The notes: generated from the sequence alone by a model not told the origin. A stretch of 64,000 nt of DNA from Symmachiella macrocystis (GCF_007860075.1 NZ_SJPP01000001.1:2949490-3013489); one strand, 5' to 3'; shown: positions 44,995-53,942, counted from the first letter of the stretch. Program-made: numbers and translations.

Positions 44995-45913
44995 AAAAAT
45001 TGTGTTTGTGACCGGCGGAACAGGATTCATCGGTCGGCATGCCGTACACGCCTTGTTGCGCAACGGGTACGAAGTGCATGTCGCTTCGCGGACCTACAAC
45101 GGCCCCTTCGCGCCATCGCCCCGGATGCGGATCCATGAATGCGATCTGTTTGACAACGACTACGTCTGCCGATTGTTACGAATGATTCAACCCACGCACC
45201 TGCTGCATTTGGCTTGGGAAACAACGCATGGCCGGTTTTGGAATTCGCCAAGTAACGCGCAATGGATCGAAGCCAGTTTAGGACTATTGCGTGGCTTTTC
45301 AGCATGCGGCGGGCATAGGGCGGTCTTCGCCGGTAGTTGCGCGGAATATGGTGAATCCGCCGAAATCTGCGACGAAATCACGACCCCCTTGCGTCCCACA
45401 AGTTTGTACGGAGTCTCCAAAAACGCCCTGCAACAAGTGGTCGCTGAGTACGCGCGCACGACCGGTCTCAGCACCGCCTGGGGCCGCTTATTTAATGTTT
45501 ACGGTCCGGGAGAATCAGAACAACGTTTTGTCTCCTCAACCGTGAAAACTTTGCTCGCTGACAAATCAGCAATTTGCCGGCACGGTTCGCATGTTCGCGA
45601 TTATTTGCACGTGCATGACGTCGGGAACGCGCTCACCACATTGTTGGAGAGCGACGTAACCGGCCCGGTGAATGTCGCCTCAGGCCGTCCGGTCACATTG
45701 GAAGAGATCGCGACCCGTTTGGTTGCAACAGTGGGCCGCGGCAATGCTACCATCGAAAACGGCGAACCTTCGGTAGACAACCCGCCGGAGATCTCCGCCG
45801 TGACGGAGCGACTGTCGAAAGAAGTCGCCTGGGCACCGTCGATTACCCTTGACGAAGGTCTGCGGTCGGTCGTGCATACGTTGCAACAACACCGACAATC
45901 ACGCGCCGCCTAG
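44984..45913 (+). CDS. NAD-dependent epimerase/dehydratase (extended SDR), probable 4-ketoreductase
   Basis: 309 residues. Rossmann motif FVTGGTGFIGRHAVHALL at the start, GSCAEYGES near the middle, and the YxxxK pair in SLYGVSKNAL. LFNVYGPGESEQRFVSSTVKTLL and VRDYLHVHDVGNAL are standard for extended SDR sugar enzymes. As the last gene of the rfbG cluster it is a good candidate for the 4-ketoreductase that finishes a CDP-6-deoxy-3-C-methylhexose (inference). An epimerase role is possible. It starts within the end of rfbC, so the cluster is translated as one unit. Confidence 0.87.
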   Translation: MTDEKIVFVTGGTGFIGRHAVHALLRNGYEVHVASRTYNGPFAPSPRMRIHECDLFDNDYVCRLLRMIQPTHLLHLAWETTHGRFWNSPSNAQWIEASLGLLRGFSACGGHRAVFAGSCAEYGESAEICDEITTPLRPTSLYGVSKNALQQVVAEYARTTGLSTAWGRLFNVYGPGESEQRFVSSTVKTLLADKSAICRHGSHVRDYLHVHDVGNALTTLLESDVTGPVNVASGRPVTLEEIATRLVATVGRGNATIENGEPSVDNPPEISAVTERLSKEVAWAPSITLDEGLRSVVHTLQQHRQSRAA

Positions 45914-46291
45914 AGAATCGTCTCACTTAAGAATGGGGGTGCCACTGGCTTCGCCAGTGTTTTCTGGGGAGTCGCCTCGCTCCGAATCACCGGTTTGCGA
46001 ACGCTCCTTTGCAATGCTTTGCGTCGCCCAGCCCATGTGAGCCGCAGTGGGGACCGAACCAGTATTCGCCGTCTCAAAAGGCGAACCCGCGCGCGTTGGC
46101 CCGCGCCATCTCGCAACCGTTTCGAGCATATAATGTATCTCGATAATGGGGTTTGTCGATTTCTAGAGAGCGTTTATACTCCGCCACTCGACCCCTTATC
46201 TTTTGCGGGCCTGCCGTAGTGCGCGGCGGGAATGGATTGACCGCATTGATCGACTGAACATCCGCTCCGGCGGGTGTCTAAAGCATAAGGT
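45914..46291. other. Intergenic region between the deoxysugar cluster and wecA-like gene
   Basis: Holds a hairpin at 45943-45963 (listed apart). A TATAAT at 46129-46134 lies about 158 bases before the next ATG, without a convincing -35 box. A GC-rich inverted stretch 'gcgaacccgcgcgcgttggc' lies near 46081-46100. No gene or RNA is recognised. Confidence 0.5.
45943..45963 (+). terminator. Hairpin plus T-run, possible terminator and dispersed repeat
   Basis: A perfect 7-base stem CACTGGC / GCCAGTG with loop TTC, followed by TTTT. It begins 30 bases after the stop of the deoxysugar cluster. The flank 'ggggtgc' and the stem recur at 47386-47413, so it is also a repeated element. Confidence 0.55.
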
Positions 46292-47383
46292 ATGGATACC
46301 TGGATGCTGAGTGTTCCGTTTGTGATTGCAATTATGGCCGCGATTTTTCTCACGCCCGGCGTGCGATTTGTCGCTGCGCGCACCGGAGCCATGGATCGCC
46401 CCGATGGCCAACGCAAACGTCAAAAATATCCCGTCCCCACGCTCGGGGGAGTCGCAGTCTGCGTCGCCATTCTCTTAGCCGCTTGCGTCGCTGCTTTGAC
46501 CGAAGTCCCCGTTGGGGGTTTGGTTCCCGTGCTGCTCTCCTCACTGATCATCTGTCTGGTTGGGGCGTACGACGATGTCTTCAATCTCAAACCACGCTGG
46601 AAGTTTGTCGGGCAAATTATCGCCGTGCTACCGATCGTCATGGCCGGTGATGCGGTTGATCGCATTTGGGCGTTCGGCACGGTGTGGGATTTGGGGATGT
46701 TCGGAAAAATGCTAACCATGCTGTGGTTGGTTTCCGGAATCAACGCCATCAATTTCTTAGACGGCATGGATGGGTTGGGATCATTGACCGGCGTCGGGCT
46801 GTCGATTGCCGCCGCTGCGATTGCCCTGATCACAGACCGCACCGAGATCGCACTGTTGGCGTTGATTCACGCCGGAGCATTGATTGGTTTCATGGTCTAT
46901 AACCTGCCGCCGGCCCGCGTCTATTTAGGCGATTCGGGCAGCATGCTGATCGGTATGACCGTGTCGTACTTAGCAATCCAAGCGCCCCGCGCACCGGGTG
47001 ACGCACTGCATCTGGGTGTCGCCGTGGCATTATTGACGGTCCCGATTTTGGACACCTCCCTAGCCATCCTCCGCCGCGCTTTGATCGGACAAGATGTTTG
47101 GCACGGCGACCGACGACACATGCATCACAGTTTGCTGGGCCGTGGCATGTCCCGCTGGGCGGTGCTGCGATTTTTAGCGGGCCTGTTTTGTGTGACGGGC
47201 CTGACTTGTTTCATTTCAGTCGCTATTGGTGTCCCCGCATTAGCCTGGTTGGCGTTTTGCGGCGTACCGGCCTATTTGTTCGCCGGACATTATTGTTGCC
47301 GGCTGGAATGGGAATTGGCAAAAAGCTGGATGCGGCGCGTGCGTGTCATAAAAAACAGATCGAGTACAGCTAAAAATCAATGA
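46292..47383 (+). CDS. MraY/WecA-family undecaprenyl-phosphate sugar-1-phosphate transferase
   Basis: 363 residues, about ten to eleven membrane helices. Family motifs: RPDGQRKRQKYPVPTLGG in the first cytoplasmic loop, the Asp pair of AYDDVFNLKPRWKF, NFLDGMDGLGS, VYLGDSGSMLIG and the late HGDRRHMHHSLL (the HxHH-type motif of WecA/TagO as opposed to MraY). It joins a HexNAc-1-phosphate to undecaprenyl phosphate, starting O-antigen, teichoic-acid-like or other polymers. Placed just after the deoxysugar genes, it is the probable first enzyme of the same surface polysaccharide. Confidence 0.9.
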   Translation: MDTWMLSVPFVIAIMAAIFLTPGVRFVAARTGAMDRPDGQRKRQKYPVPTLGGVAVCVAILLAACVAALTEVPVGGLVPVLLSSLIICLVGAYDDVFNLKPRWKFVGQIIAVLPIVMAGDAVDRIWAFGTVWDLGMFGKMLTMLWLVSGINAINFLDGMDGLGSLTGVGLSIAAAAIALITDRTEIALLALIHAGALIGFMVYNLPPARVYLGDSGSMLIGMTVSYLAIQAPRAPGDALHLGVAVALLTVPILDTSLAILRRALIGQDVWHGDRRHMHHSLLGRGMSRWAVLRFLAGLFCVTGLTCFISVAIGVPALAWLAFCGVPAYLFAGHYCCRLEWELAKSWMRRVRVIKNRSSTAKNQ

Positions 47384-47393
47384 ACTGGGGTGC

Positions 47394-47413
47394 CACTGGC
47401 CCTGCCAGTGTTT
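47394..47413 (+). terminator. Hairpin plus T-run, second copy
   Basis: Perfect 7-base stem CACTGGC / GCCAGTG with loop CCT, then TTTA. It starts 11 bases after the stop of the WecA-like gene and 36 bases before the next ATG. The loop differs from the copy at 45943 while the stem is identical, which points to a conserved structure or a recent repeat. Confidence 0.5.
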
Positions 47414-47429
47414 ATCAAAAGGGTGACCC

Positions 47430-47798
47430 ATGATCTCACGTATTCTGGCGGTCGTGTTGCCGTTATTCCTGATTGCCGGGTGCCACGCCCCAACGCCGCT
47501 GCAAACCAGCGACCTGCCTGCCGAATTTCGCGACGCCGGTTTGCCCGGTGTGGAGAAAATGCAGCAGCGAATCCTCGAACAAACCCCACCCGGCACGCCC
47601 ATTGAAAAAGCCGAAGCGGTCATGTCGGACAACGGTTTCAAAATCGAGAAAAAGTCGGATGAGACCGGCGCGTACCTCGATTGCGACTTGGGCCCCGGCG
47701 GCGAATATTTCGGAACCAAACGCTGGCGCGTGAAAATCCGGCACACCAATGGCATCGTCGACGACGTCGCCGTATCAGCAGGCGCCAACAAGCCCTAG
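47430..47798 (+). CDS. Small lipoprotein of unknown function
   Basis: 122 residues. Signal peptide MISRILAVVLPLFLIAGC has a classical lipobox (LIAGC). The mature part is short and has a PPGTPIEKAEAVMSDNGFKIEKK stretch, like the helix-turn of SmpA/BamE-type folds that pass through 'G.....V...G' turns; this is only a resemblance. DCDLGPGGEYFGTKRWRVKI follows. It is preceded by GGGTGA rather than a clear Shine-Dalgarno site. Confidence 0.7.
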   Translation: MISRILAVVLPLFLIAGCHAPTPLQTSDLPAEFRDAGLPGVEKMQQRILEQTPPGTPIEKAEAVMSDNGFKIEKKSDETGAYLDCDLGPGGEYFGTKRWRVKIRHTNGIVDDVAVSAGANKP

Positions 47799-47971
47799 CC
47801 GTGGAACTCAAACCACACCAACGGGCATAAAGGGAGTGCGAAGCTCCCGCTGAGCCGCACAAACCATGCAGCTACCCCCTTAACATCGACGCCCGCCAAT
47901 TGTCGACCCACGCGGAAAATCAACGCACGCTACCCGTCAACGCCCGCCCGAACTTACCCCAACGGGGTAAG
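47799..47971. other. Intergenic flank left of the palindromic element
   Basis: Within the 494-base gap between the small lipoprotein and the PVC haem protein. A short inverted pair 'taccccaacggggta' lies at 47955-47969, immediately before the palindromic element at 47972-48179. No gene is seen here or in the right flank 48180-48292. Confidence 0.5.
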
Positions 47972-48179
47972 ACATCATAGCCTAGGGTAAGCGGCGCAGC
48001 CGCGCCACCCTAGGAACCCAAGCCCCCCGCGCACAAACCCTGAAGGGGTTTCTCACCGCGACGCATGCCCAGCATCGCGTTCCCACCACGATTGAACAAC
48101 CCCTACAGGGTTGCCGCGCATTATTACCTCGTCCACCTAGGGAGCGCTCACTGCGTTCGCAACCCTAGGCTATGATGTT
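47972..48179. repeat. 208-bp palindromic element with 16-bp terminal inverted repeats
   Basis: Ends are a perfect 16-base inverted pair: acatcatagcctaggg at 47972-47987 and its complement at 48164-48179. Inside are four hairpins in a row. One is cctagggt...accctagg with an inner gcggc-gca-gccgc (47981-48014). The others are aaaccc-tgaag-gggttt (48035-48051), caaccc-ctaca-gggttg (48097-48113), and cctaggg...ccctagg (48137-48170). It has no coding frame of note. A single degenerate unit lies at 12757-12796. It looks like a MITE- or REP-type non-autonomous element. Confidence 0.75.
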
Positions 48180-48292
48180 TAACGCCTTCGGCGTAGACTT
48201 TGACATGCTGATGGTGCGTCCGCCATGACAATCGCATTCTGGCCATAATTCAATCTCGATTTCGAACGCACAATCACACGAAAAGGAATCGC

Positions 48293-51200
48293 ATGACCGC
48301 TCGCATGATATCGCTCGCCGCCGTAGCCCTGATTACAGCGTTTCCTACGTTCGCCCGCGCTGCGGAAGATGCGCCGCCCAAATCGCTCGATCCACGATTG
48401 AAAGTCGAATTGTTCGCTGAGCATCCGCAGATCGTCACGCCGACCGGCACCGACGTTGACCATCTCGGCCGTGTGTGGGCGATTGAAAGCAATACGCACC
48501 ACCGCGCGAGCGACTACCAAAGGCACGACAGCGACCGCGTGTTGATCCTGCGCGACACAAACAACGATGGCCGTGCGGACGACATCGTCGTTTTCACCGA
48601 CGGCTTGGTGCATACGATGAGCATTGCCGTGCGGCCCGATGGGGCAGTGTATATCGCGACGCGTAAAGAAGTCTTGCTGTTTCGCGATACCGATGGCGAC
48701 GGCAAGGCCGATAGCCGCGAACGGATTTTGCATCTCGACACGCCGGGCGATTATCCACACAACGGTCTGGCCGGATTCGCCTTTGACGCACTCGGCTGGA
48801 TGTATATCGGTATGGGGGAAAATCTCGGTGCGGATTACAAATTGATCGGCACCGATGGCAGTGTCGAGACCGGTGGCGGTGAAGGGGGGAACATCTTTCG
48901 CTGCCGCCCCGACGGTTCGAAGCTCACACGGTTCGCCACCGGATTTTGGAATCCTTATGCCAGTTGTTTCGATACGTTCGGACGCATGTTCACCGTCGAC
49001 AACGATCCCGACAGCCGTCCACCCTGCCGGTTGTTGCACACGATACGTGGCGGCGATTACGGTTATCGTTACCGCAACGGCCGTCGCGGCGTGCATCCGT
49101 TTACCTCTTGGAATGGCGAACTCCCCGGCACGCTACCGATGGTCGCCGGCACGGGCGAAGCCCCCTCGGGCATCGTCGCTTACGAATCAGATGGCTTCCC
49201 GGAAGAATACATCGGCTCGCTGCTGGTTGGTTCCTGGGGCGACCACCGCATCGATCGATTCCAACTCAAACCCCGCGGCACGTCATTCACTTCCAAGGCG
49301 GAACCGTTGATCGTCGGCGGCGAAAACTTCCGCCCGGTCGGCTTGGCGGTCGCCCCGGACGGCAGTTTGTATTTCACCGACTGGGTGTTGAAGGACTACC
49401 CGGTGCACGGCCACGGCCGCATCTGGCGCGTCTCGGCGGTGGATGAACCGCAGCAGGAGGTGATTGACGTGGCGACGATCCCCGGCCGGCCGGTGGCGAA
49501 GTTGAAGGAGTTACTGAAGTCAAAACGGATTGAAGTGCGTCGCGCAGCGGCAACGGCATTAGCGAAGACGACGGAGGCACGAAAAGAATCGGTCGCGGTA
49601 TTCGTTGACAAACAGATGCCCCGACGCGGAAAGATTGAGATGGTTTGGGCATTAGGCCGTACGATCTCAGCAGCGGAGTTTTGGCAGACGAGTCTGGAGT
49701 GGAGTCAGCGAGTCGATCCTGATAACGGTTTGGGACCGGAATTTAAGGCAGGTCAGGTCGTGTTAGGGGAATTGAATCAAACCGATGACGATTGGTCGAA
49801 GAACACCCAAATCTCACCTGAAGACATTAAACCGGTTGTTGAATCCACCCTGAGTACGTGGGTTAATATGTATGTTCAACGCGATCACACGATCGTGCTG
49901 GCAATTCTGGACTGGATGGGGCCACGCTCATATAAGAAGTTGCCACCGGAGGAAGACTATACAAAAATTGGGGCCGGTTTCCAAAAACTTGATCCGTTCA
50001 TTTTCGGCAAGTTGTTACATGTCGTCCGCCAATCCTTCTCCGCGCGATTGCTCTTCAAGCTAGCCACCGTCGATTCGACGCCTCGACCCCGCGCCCGCCT
50101 CGGCTTCTTTCTAGCCCTGCGCCAAAAGGCCCCCAAACTCAAAGCGGCCGCCGAAGCAGGTCTCACCGATCCCTCCCCCGACATCCAACGCGCCGCTGTA
50201 CAGTGGATCGCCGAAGAGGATTTCCAAGACCTGCGGCCGAAGTTGCGACAGTTGCTAACCGACGGCAATCTCTCCACCGATCTGTTCGAGGCCACGCTGG
50301 CCGCGTTGGCGATTTTGGATGGCGTCGAACGCGACGGCGATTTCAAAACAAAAATCAAAAACGAAATCGATGGATCGCAATATGTGTTGCAACTCGTCGC
50401 CGACCCCCAGCAAAAACCACAGTTACGGGCGCGGGCCTTGCGGGCACTCGATCCGGCTAACGCCGGGCTGAATGAAAAACTGTTCAACGATTTGCTAGCG
50501 GTCGCAGATCCGGTGCTCACCTTGGAAACGGTCCGCACATTACAAGCCTCCCCCATGCCCACCGCTGCCCAATTGTTGACAGGCATCGCGCGTGATGAAA
50601 ACCTGGAGACCAATGTACGGGCCGAGGCACTGGTTGGATTGGCCGCTCAACCGATCGATGCCGCATCGCGCGAGCTGTTGACGTCGCTATTAAGTTCCGA
50701 CAATCGCGTCCTGCAAATCGAAGCCCTACGAGCGGTCCGCAAAATCCCGCCGAAGGAATTCGATGCGGAGCTCAACACGACGCTGGCTGATTTGTCGACA
50801 TTGGTAATGCGTGCGAAAGGCGATGATGTGACTGACGTCGATCGCGAATTGACCGAGCAACTCGCCCGGACATTGATAGCCAGTGGAACTGAGGTATCGC
50901 CTGAACTGACCGCTCTGGTACCCGAACGGCCGCAGGGAATCCAAGAATGGCAAAAACTGCTTGAGCAACCGGGGGATGCGGATGCGGGGCGGCGGGTATT
51001 TTTTCACTCCGCAGGAGCGGGCTGTTATCGTTGTCACACAGTCAACGGCCGCGGCGGAAACATCGGCCCGGAACTCTCCAAAGTCGCCGGCACGCTCAAG
51101 CAGGACAAACTGGTGCAGTCGATCCTCGAACCGAGCGCCGAGATCGCTCCCCAGTTCTCCGGCTGGTCGTTCGTCATGCAGGACGGCAAAGTCCACAGCG

Positions 51201-51394
51201 GGTTGATCCTCGCCCAGGACCGCGAGGGCAAAGTGACGATTGGCGATACACAGGGGAATGTCCTGGAATTGTTGAGCAACGAAATCGACGAACGGGTGCC
51301 TCAAAAAACGTCAATCATGCCCGAAAAACTCCTGGATCAGTTAACGGTTCGCGAATTTCGAGACCTGCTGGCATATTTGGAAACACTGAAATAA
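48293..51394 (+). CDS. PVC-type haem-binding CxxCH protein (membrane-bound dehydrogenase domain)
   Basis: 1033 residues. Sec signal peptide (ALITAFPTFARAAEDA). The N-terminal beta-propeller-like dehydrogenase domain shows VDHLGRVWAIESN, HTMSIAVRPDGAVYIATR, FAFDALGWMYIGMGEN and PVGLAVAPDGSLYFTDW, typical of the PQQ-like PVC-specific domain. A helical HEAT-like middle (about 420-870) leads to a C-terminal cytochrome-c-type site GCYRCHTVNGRGGNIGPELS near residue 910. Such proteins are abundant in planctomycetes and are thought to oxidise sugars or alcohols at the cell envelope and pass electrons to the haem. Substrate unknown. Single gene after the palindromic element. Confidence 0.92.
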   Translation: MTARMISLAAVALITAFPTFARAAEDAPPKSLDPRLKVELFAEHPQIVTPTGTDVDHLGRVWAIESNTHHRASDYQRHDSDRVLILRDTNNDGRADDIVVFTDGLVHTMSIAVRPDGAVYIATRKEVLLFRDTDGDGKADSRERILHLDTPGDYPHNGLAGFAFDALGWMYIGMGENLGADYKLIGTDGSVETGGGEGGNIFRCRPDGSKLTRFATGFWNPYASCFDTFGRMFTVDNDPDSRPPCRLLHTIRGGDYGYRYRNGRRGVHPFTSWNGELPGTLPMVAGTGEAPSGIVAYESDGFPEEYIGSLLVGSWGDHRIDRFQLKPRGTSFTSKAEPLIVGGENFRPVGLAVAPDGSLYFTDWVLKDYPVHGHGRIWRVSAVDEPQQEVIDVATIPGRPVAKLKELLKSKRIEVRRAAATALAKTTEARKESVAVFVDKQMPRRGKIEMVWALGRTISAAEFWQTSLEWSQRVDPDNGLGPEFKAGQVVLGELNQTDDDWSKNTQISPEDIKPVVESTLSTWVNMYVQRDHTIVLAILDWMGPRSYKKLPPEEDYTKIGAGFQKLDPFIFGKLLHVVRQSFSARLLFKLATVDSTPRPRARLGFFLALRQKAPKLKAAAEAGLTDPSPDIQRAAVQWIAEEDFQDLRPKLRQLLTDGNLSTDLFEATLAALAILDGVERDGDFKTKIKNEIDGSQYVLQLVADPQQKPQLRARALRALDPANAGLNEKLFNDLLAVADPVLTLETVRTLQASPMPTAAQLLTGIARDENLETNVRAEALVGLAAQPIDAASRELLTSLLSSDNRVLQIEALRAVRKIPPKEFDAELNTTLADLSTLVMRAKGDDVTDVDRELTEQLARTLIASGTEVSPELTALVPERPQGIQEWQKLLEQPGDADAGRRVFFHSAGAGCYRCHTVNGRGGNIGPELSKVAGTLKQDKLVQSILEPSAEIAPQFSGWSFVMQDGKVHSGLILAQDREGKVTIGDTQGNVLELLSNEIDERVPQKTSIMPEKLLDQLTVREFRDLLAYLETLK

Positions 51395-51717
51395 CAGCGA
51401 CCCAGGAGAGGTGTGCCCCTGTTTTACGGCTTTCTAGGCCATTTTGGCGACTTAAAAAACCTGCCGTTCTGACAGTTTGGGCAATGCCGGTTGTAAATTC
51501 ATCTCGATTTCGGACGGAATCATCTGGTACAATCGATGACCCGGCTTGCGAGCCAATTTCGGAACACATTATGAGAGTGATACTTAGGGATTCGCCACTG
51601 ATTTGCGGCGTGTTGGCATTGTTGTTGCTGTTATAGGGAGTCAGGCACCAGTCCCGGAGGGACTGTTTGCGCAGAATTTCGTGTGATGTTTGATCGTTGG
51701 AATCAAAGGAGGTTCCT
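51395..51717. other. Intergenic region upstream of the response regulator
   Basis: 323 bases with no supported gene. Contains the hairpin at 51649-51668 and, at 51705-51712, the AAAGGAGG ribosome-binding site of the next gene. The rest shows no recognised structure. Confidence 0.5.
51649..51668 (+). terminator. Hairpin plus T-run (terminator-like repeat)
   Basis: Perfect 7-base stem CAGTCCC / GGGACTG with loop GGA, followed by TTT. Its form (7-base stem, 3-base loop, T-run, preceded by 'ggcac') mirrors the hairpins at 45943 and 47394 with a different stem sequence. It lies between the haem protein gene and the response regulator gene. Confidence 0.45.
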
Positions 51718-52140
51718 GTGAGACGTCGAGGCAACCGTCCTTATGAATTGTTGATCGCCGATGACGATCCGCATTTTCGCGAGGCACTCCGCTCAATTTT
51801 TGAGCTGCGGTTTAGCTTGGTCGAGGCGGAATCGGGCGAAGAGGCAATCGATATTGTGCAAGAACAACACGTCGATTTGGTGTTGTTGGATATGCATATG
51901 GAAGTCCTCACCGGGTTGGAAACGGTGCGGATTGTCAAATCGCTGCACGGATTGCTGCCGTGTATTATCATCACCGCTGATGCAACGGACGATTTGCGTC
52001 GCGACGCCGAACAGGCGGAAGCTTATTCGGTTTTGGCCAAACCGGTTACGAAAATCGAGGTGGTCAAGTCCGTCTCGGATGCGATCGGCCAGACTTATAA
52101 CGACCCAGACATCCTCAATTGGGCCGCCTCACTGAACTAA
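51718..52140 (+). CDS. Single-domain response regulator
   Basis: 140 residues from GTG 51718, five bases after AAAGGAGG; the open frame goes up to TTG 51697. It is a CheY-type receiver: acidic cluster LLIADDDPHF, phospho-acceptor Asp in VDLVLLDMHMEVLTG, Thr in IIITADAT, and Lys in VLAKPVT. There is no output domain, so it signals by protein contact after phosphorylation. No histidine kinase is in the window. It is the first of four signalling genes in the same direction (FHA, CheX-like and HDOD-GGDEF follow). Confidence 0.92.
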   Translation: MRRRGNRPYELLIADDDPHFREALRSIFELRFSLVEAESGEEAIDIVQEQHVDLVLLDMHMEVLTGLETVRIVKSLHGLLPCIIITADATDDLRRDAEQAEAYSVLAKPVTKIEVVKSVSDAIGQTYNDPDILNWAASLN

Positions 52141-52397
52141 CGCACTGTGCTTAACCAGGCGTGCGCGAGGAGAAGTTCTTGACGCTCGGCGCGTTACCAT
52201 GTTACAAGTTGGTTTATGCGGCGGATTTTTCCTGATCCGCAATTCTCCTGATTGCGTTCCCAAGCGGAGGTCAGTTGTCGAATGGCTCAAAAGTTTGGTT
52301 CTCAGCGAGCCATTCTCGATAACCATTTCGCCTCGCTCGTATCCCGGGACATCACGACACAACCACGTTGGCAAGACTCTCTACAAAAGCGTGCTGC

Positions 52398-53063
52398 ATG
52401 GCCATGGTGACATTTCAAGTTGTGAGCGGTCTGGAGAAAGGATCGGTTTACGCAGATTTGCCCACGCCGGTCACGATCGGCCGTGAGGACGACAATACAA
52501 TTCGTCTCAATGACGAAAGCGTGAGCCGGTTTCACGTGAAGATTCAAGACGATGACGGTCGGTTTATTTTGACCGACTTAGACAGCACCAACGGTACGCG
52601 CGTCAATGGGCATCCGATGCACATGCGCGTGCTACAGGTCGGTGATCTGGTCGCTGTCGGGCGTTCGTTGTTGATCTTCGGCAGTGAAGAAGAAATCTCG
52701 ATACAACAGACGCGGAACGAACTGCTCAACAGCGGCGTTCTGTCATCCGATTCGCACACCATGTCGCTGCACGGCGATGATCAATCCGAGGCACCCGGCA
52801 GCACGCGGGCGGACGGGGAATTGTTTCCGCAAGGTCCGCCGGAGATCCCCCGCGACATGCGACCGGTTCATGCGGCGTTGGTGTCGGACGTCTTGGCTTA
52901 TGTCCACGATCAAATCGCAGCCGTGCTAGAGAATGCTGAAGAACGCACCGGAGGCGGCGAGCAAGCACGGATCGAGGTCCCTGCAGCGGTCTGGCAACGG
53001 TTGCTCAAAACCGAGATGCACCTGGCGATCTACTTGCGCCGAATCGCCGATCCGGACCGCTAA
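52398..53063 (+). CDS. FHA-domain protein
   Basis: 221 residues from ATG 52398 (ATG 52404 also possible; TTG 52368 is the frame limit). The FHA domain covers about residues 1-100: VTIGREDDNTIRLNDESVSRFHVKI holds the GR and SxxH phosphothreonine-binding residues, and LTDLDSTNGTRVNG the NG turn. It should bind phosphothreonine on a partner, so a Ser/Thr kinase is expected elsewhere. The C-terminal half (VLAYVHDQIAAVLENAEERTGG) is helical with no known domain. Follows the response regulator by 257 bases. Confidence 0.9.
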   Translation: MAMVTFQVVSGLEKGSVYADLPTPVTIGREDDNTIRLNDESVSRFHVKIQDDDGRFILTDLDSTNGTRVNGHPMHMRVLQVGDLVAVGRSLLIFGSEEEISIQQTRNELLNSGVLSSDSHTMSLHGDDQSEAPGSTRADGELFPQGPPEIPRDMRPVHAALVSDVLAYVHDQIAAVLENAEERTGGGEQARIEVPAAVWQRLLKTEMHLAIYLRRIADPDR

Positions 53064-53447
53064 CGGTCTGAATGTACGCCCGAGTGAATTGGGCTGTTCC
53101 TCAAAACCGGCCGAAGCCGACCCTCGCGCCCATGCAATGCACAGTCACGTCAGGCTGCGCGCTATGCCGCGTCGAATCCAAGCAGTCATCCGGCAAGTCC
53201 GTTCGGTTTGCCGGAATGATCCCTACGGCAGCTAAAACCGCGCCCTTTTTCTAATAGCCTGACTGAGAAAGTGGCAACGTCGTGCATCATAATGCCCGAC
53301 TCTTCGCAATTCTTGACCTATAGTGGCGATAGATTCTCAGTTTACGACCGGAGTATTGGTCTGTGAGCTTTATCGGAGAGGTCGGAGAACCGCTTCGTCT
53401 CGATGTCAAATCCGCCTGAACATTGCTCCCCCTTGAGGAAAGTCACC
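53064..53447. other. Intergenic region upstream of the CheX-like gene
   Basis: 384 bases without a supported gene; the small frames starting near 53072 and 53094 are without ribosome-binding sites. GAGGAA at 53435-53440 serves the next start. No promoter hexamers or structure recognised. Confidence 0.45.
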
Positions 53448-53942
53448 ATGAGTGCGGCTGTTGAACAAAATATGGCGTCAGACGTCGACTACATCAATCC
53501 GGTGATTACTTCTACAAAAAACGTTTTTGAAATGATGTTGGGTGCATCAGTGGCTCGGACCGGCCTCAAACTCAAGTCGCAAGTCACGCCCGAACATGAA
53601 GTGAGTGCTGTGATCGGTTTAACAGGCCTTGTCCAAGGGACGTTCGTATTGAGTTTCGGAAAAGAAATGTCATTTTCCGTCTTGGACCAATTGGTCGGTA
53701 CCAAAACCGATGAAGTCAACAATGAGGTTTGCGACGCAATTGGCGAATTGGCCAACATGATTGCCGGTGCTGCCAAAGCGCACTTGGCTCAGTTGGAACT
53801 GTCGTTAAGCATTCCGAACGTCGTCACCGGTGCGGGGCACGTTGTGCACTATCCTTCGAACGTCGTACCGATTTGTATTTCATTCAACAGCGACCTGGGA
53901 CCGTTCACCATCGAGGTGGGTTTCACCAAACCGCTGCATTGA
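53448..53942 (+). CDS. CheX-like chemotaxis phosphatase family protein
   Basis: 164 residues from ATG 53448, seven bases after GAGGAA. The CheX fold is recognised by VSAVIGLTGLVQGTFVLSF and the long helix NEVCDAIGELANMIAGAAKAHL with the ExxN pair (E-L-A-N), the catalytic motif by which CheX/CheC remove phosphate from CheY. NVVTGAGHVVHYPSNVVPICISF ends the domain. In this position it could dephosphorylate the single-domain response regulator at 51718 (inference). No other chemotaxis genes are present, so it may serve a non-motility pathway. Confidence 0.87.
   Translation: MSAAVEQNMASDVDYINPVITSTKNVFEMMLGASVARTGLKLKSQVTPEHEVSAVIGLTGLVQGTFVLSFGKEMSFSVLDQLVGTKTDEVNNEVCDAIGELANMIAGAAKAHLAQLELSLSIPNVVTGAGHVVHYPSNVVPICISFNSDLGPFTIEVGFTKPLH

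Noticed and set aside
46040-46120. GC-rich inverted stretch that could be a tRNA or small RNA
   Set aside because: No T-loop GTTCGA consensus, no cloverleaf pairing and no CCA end can be built.
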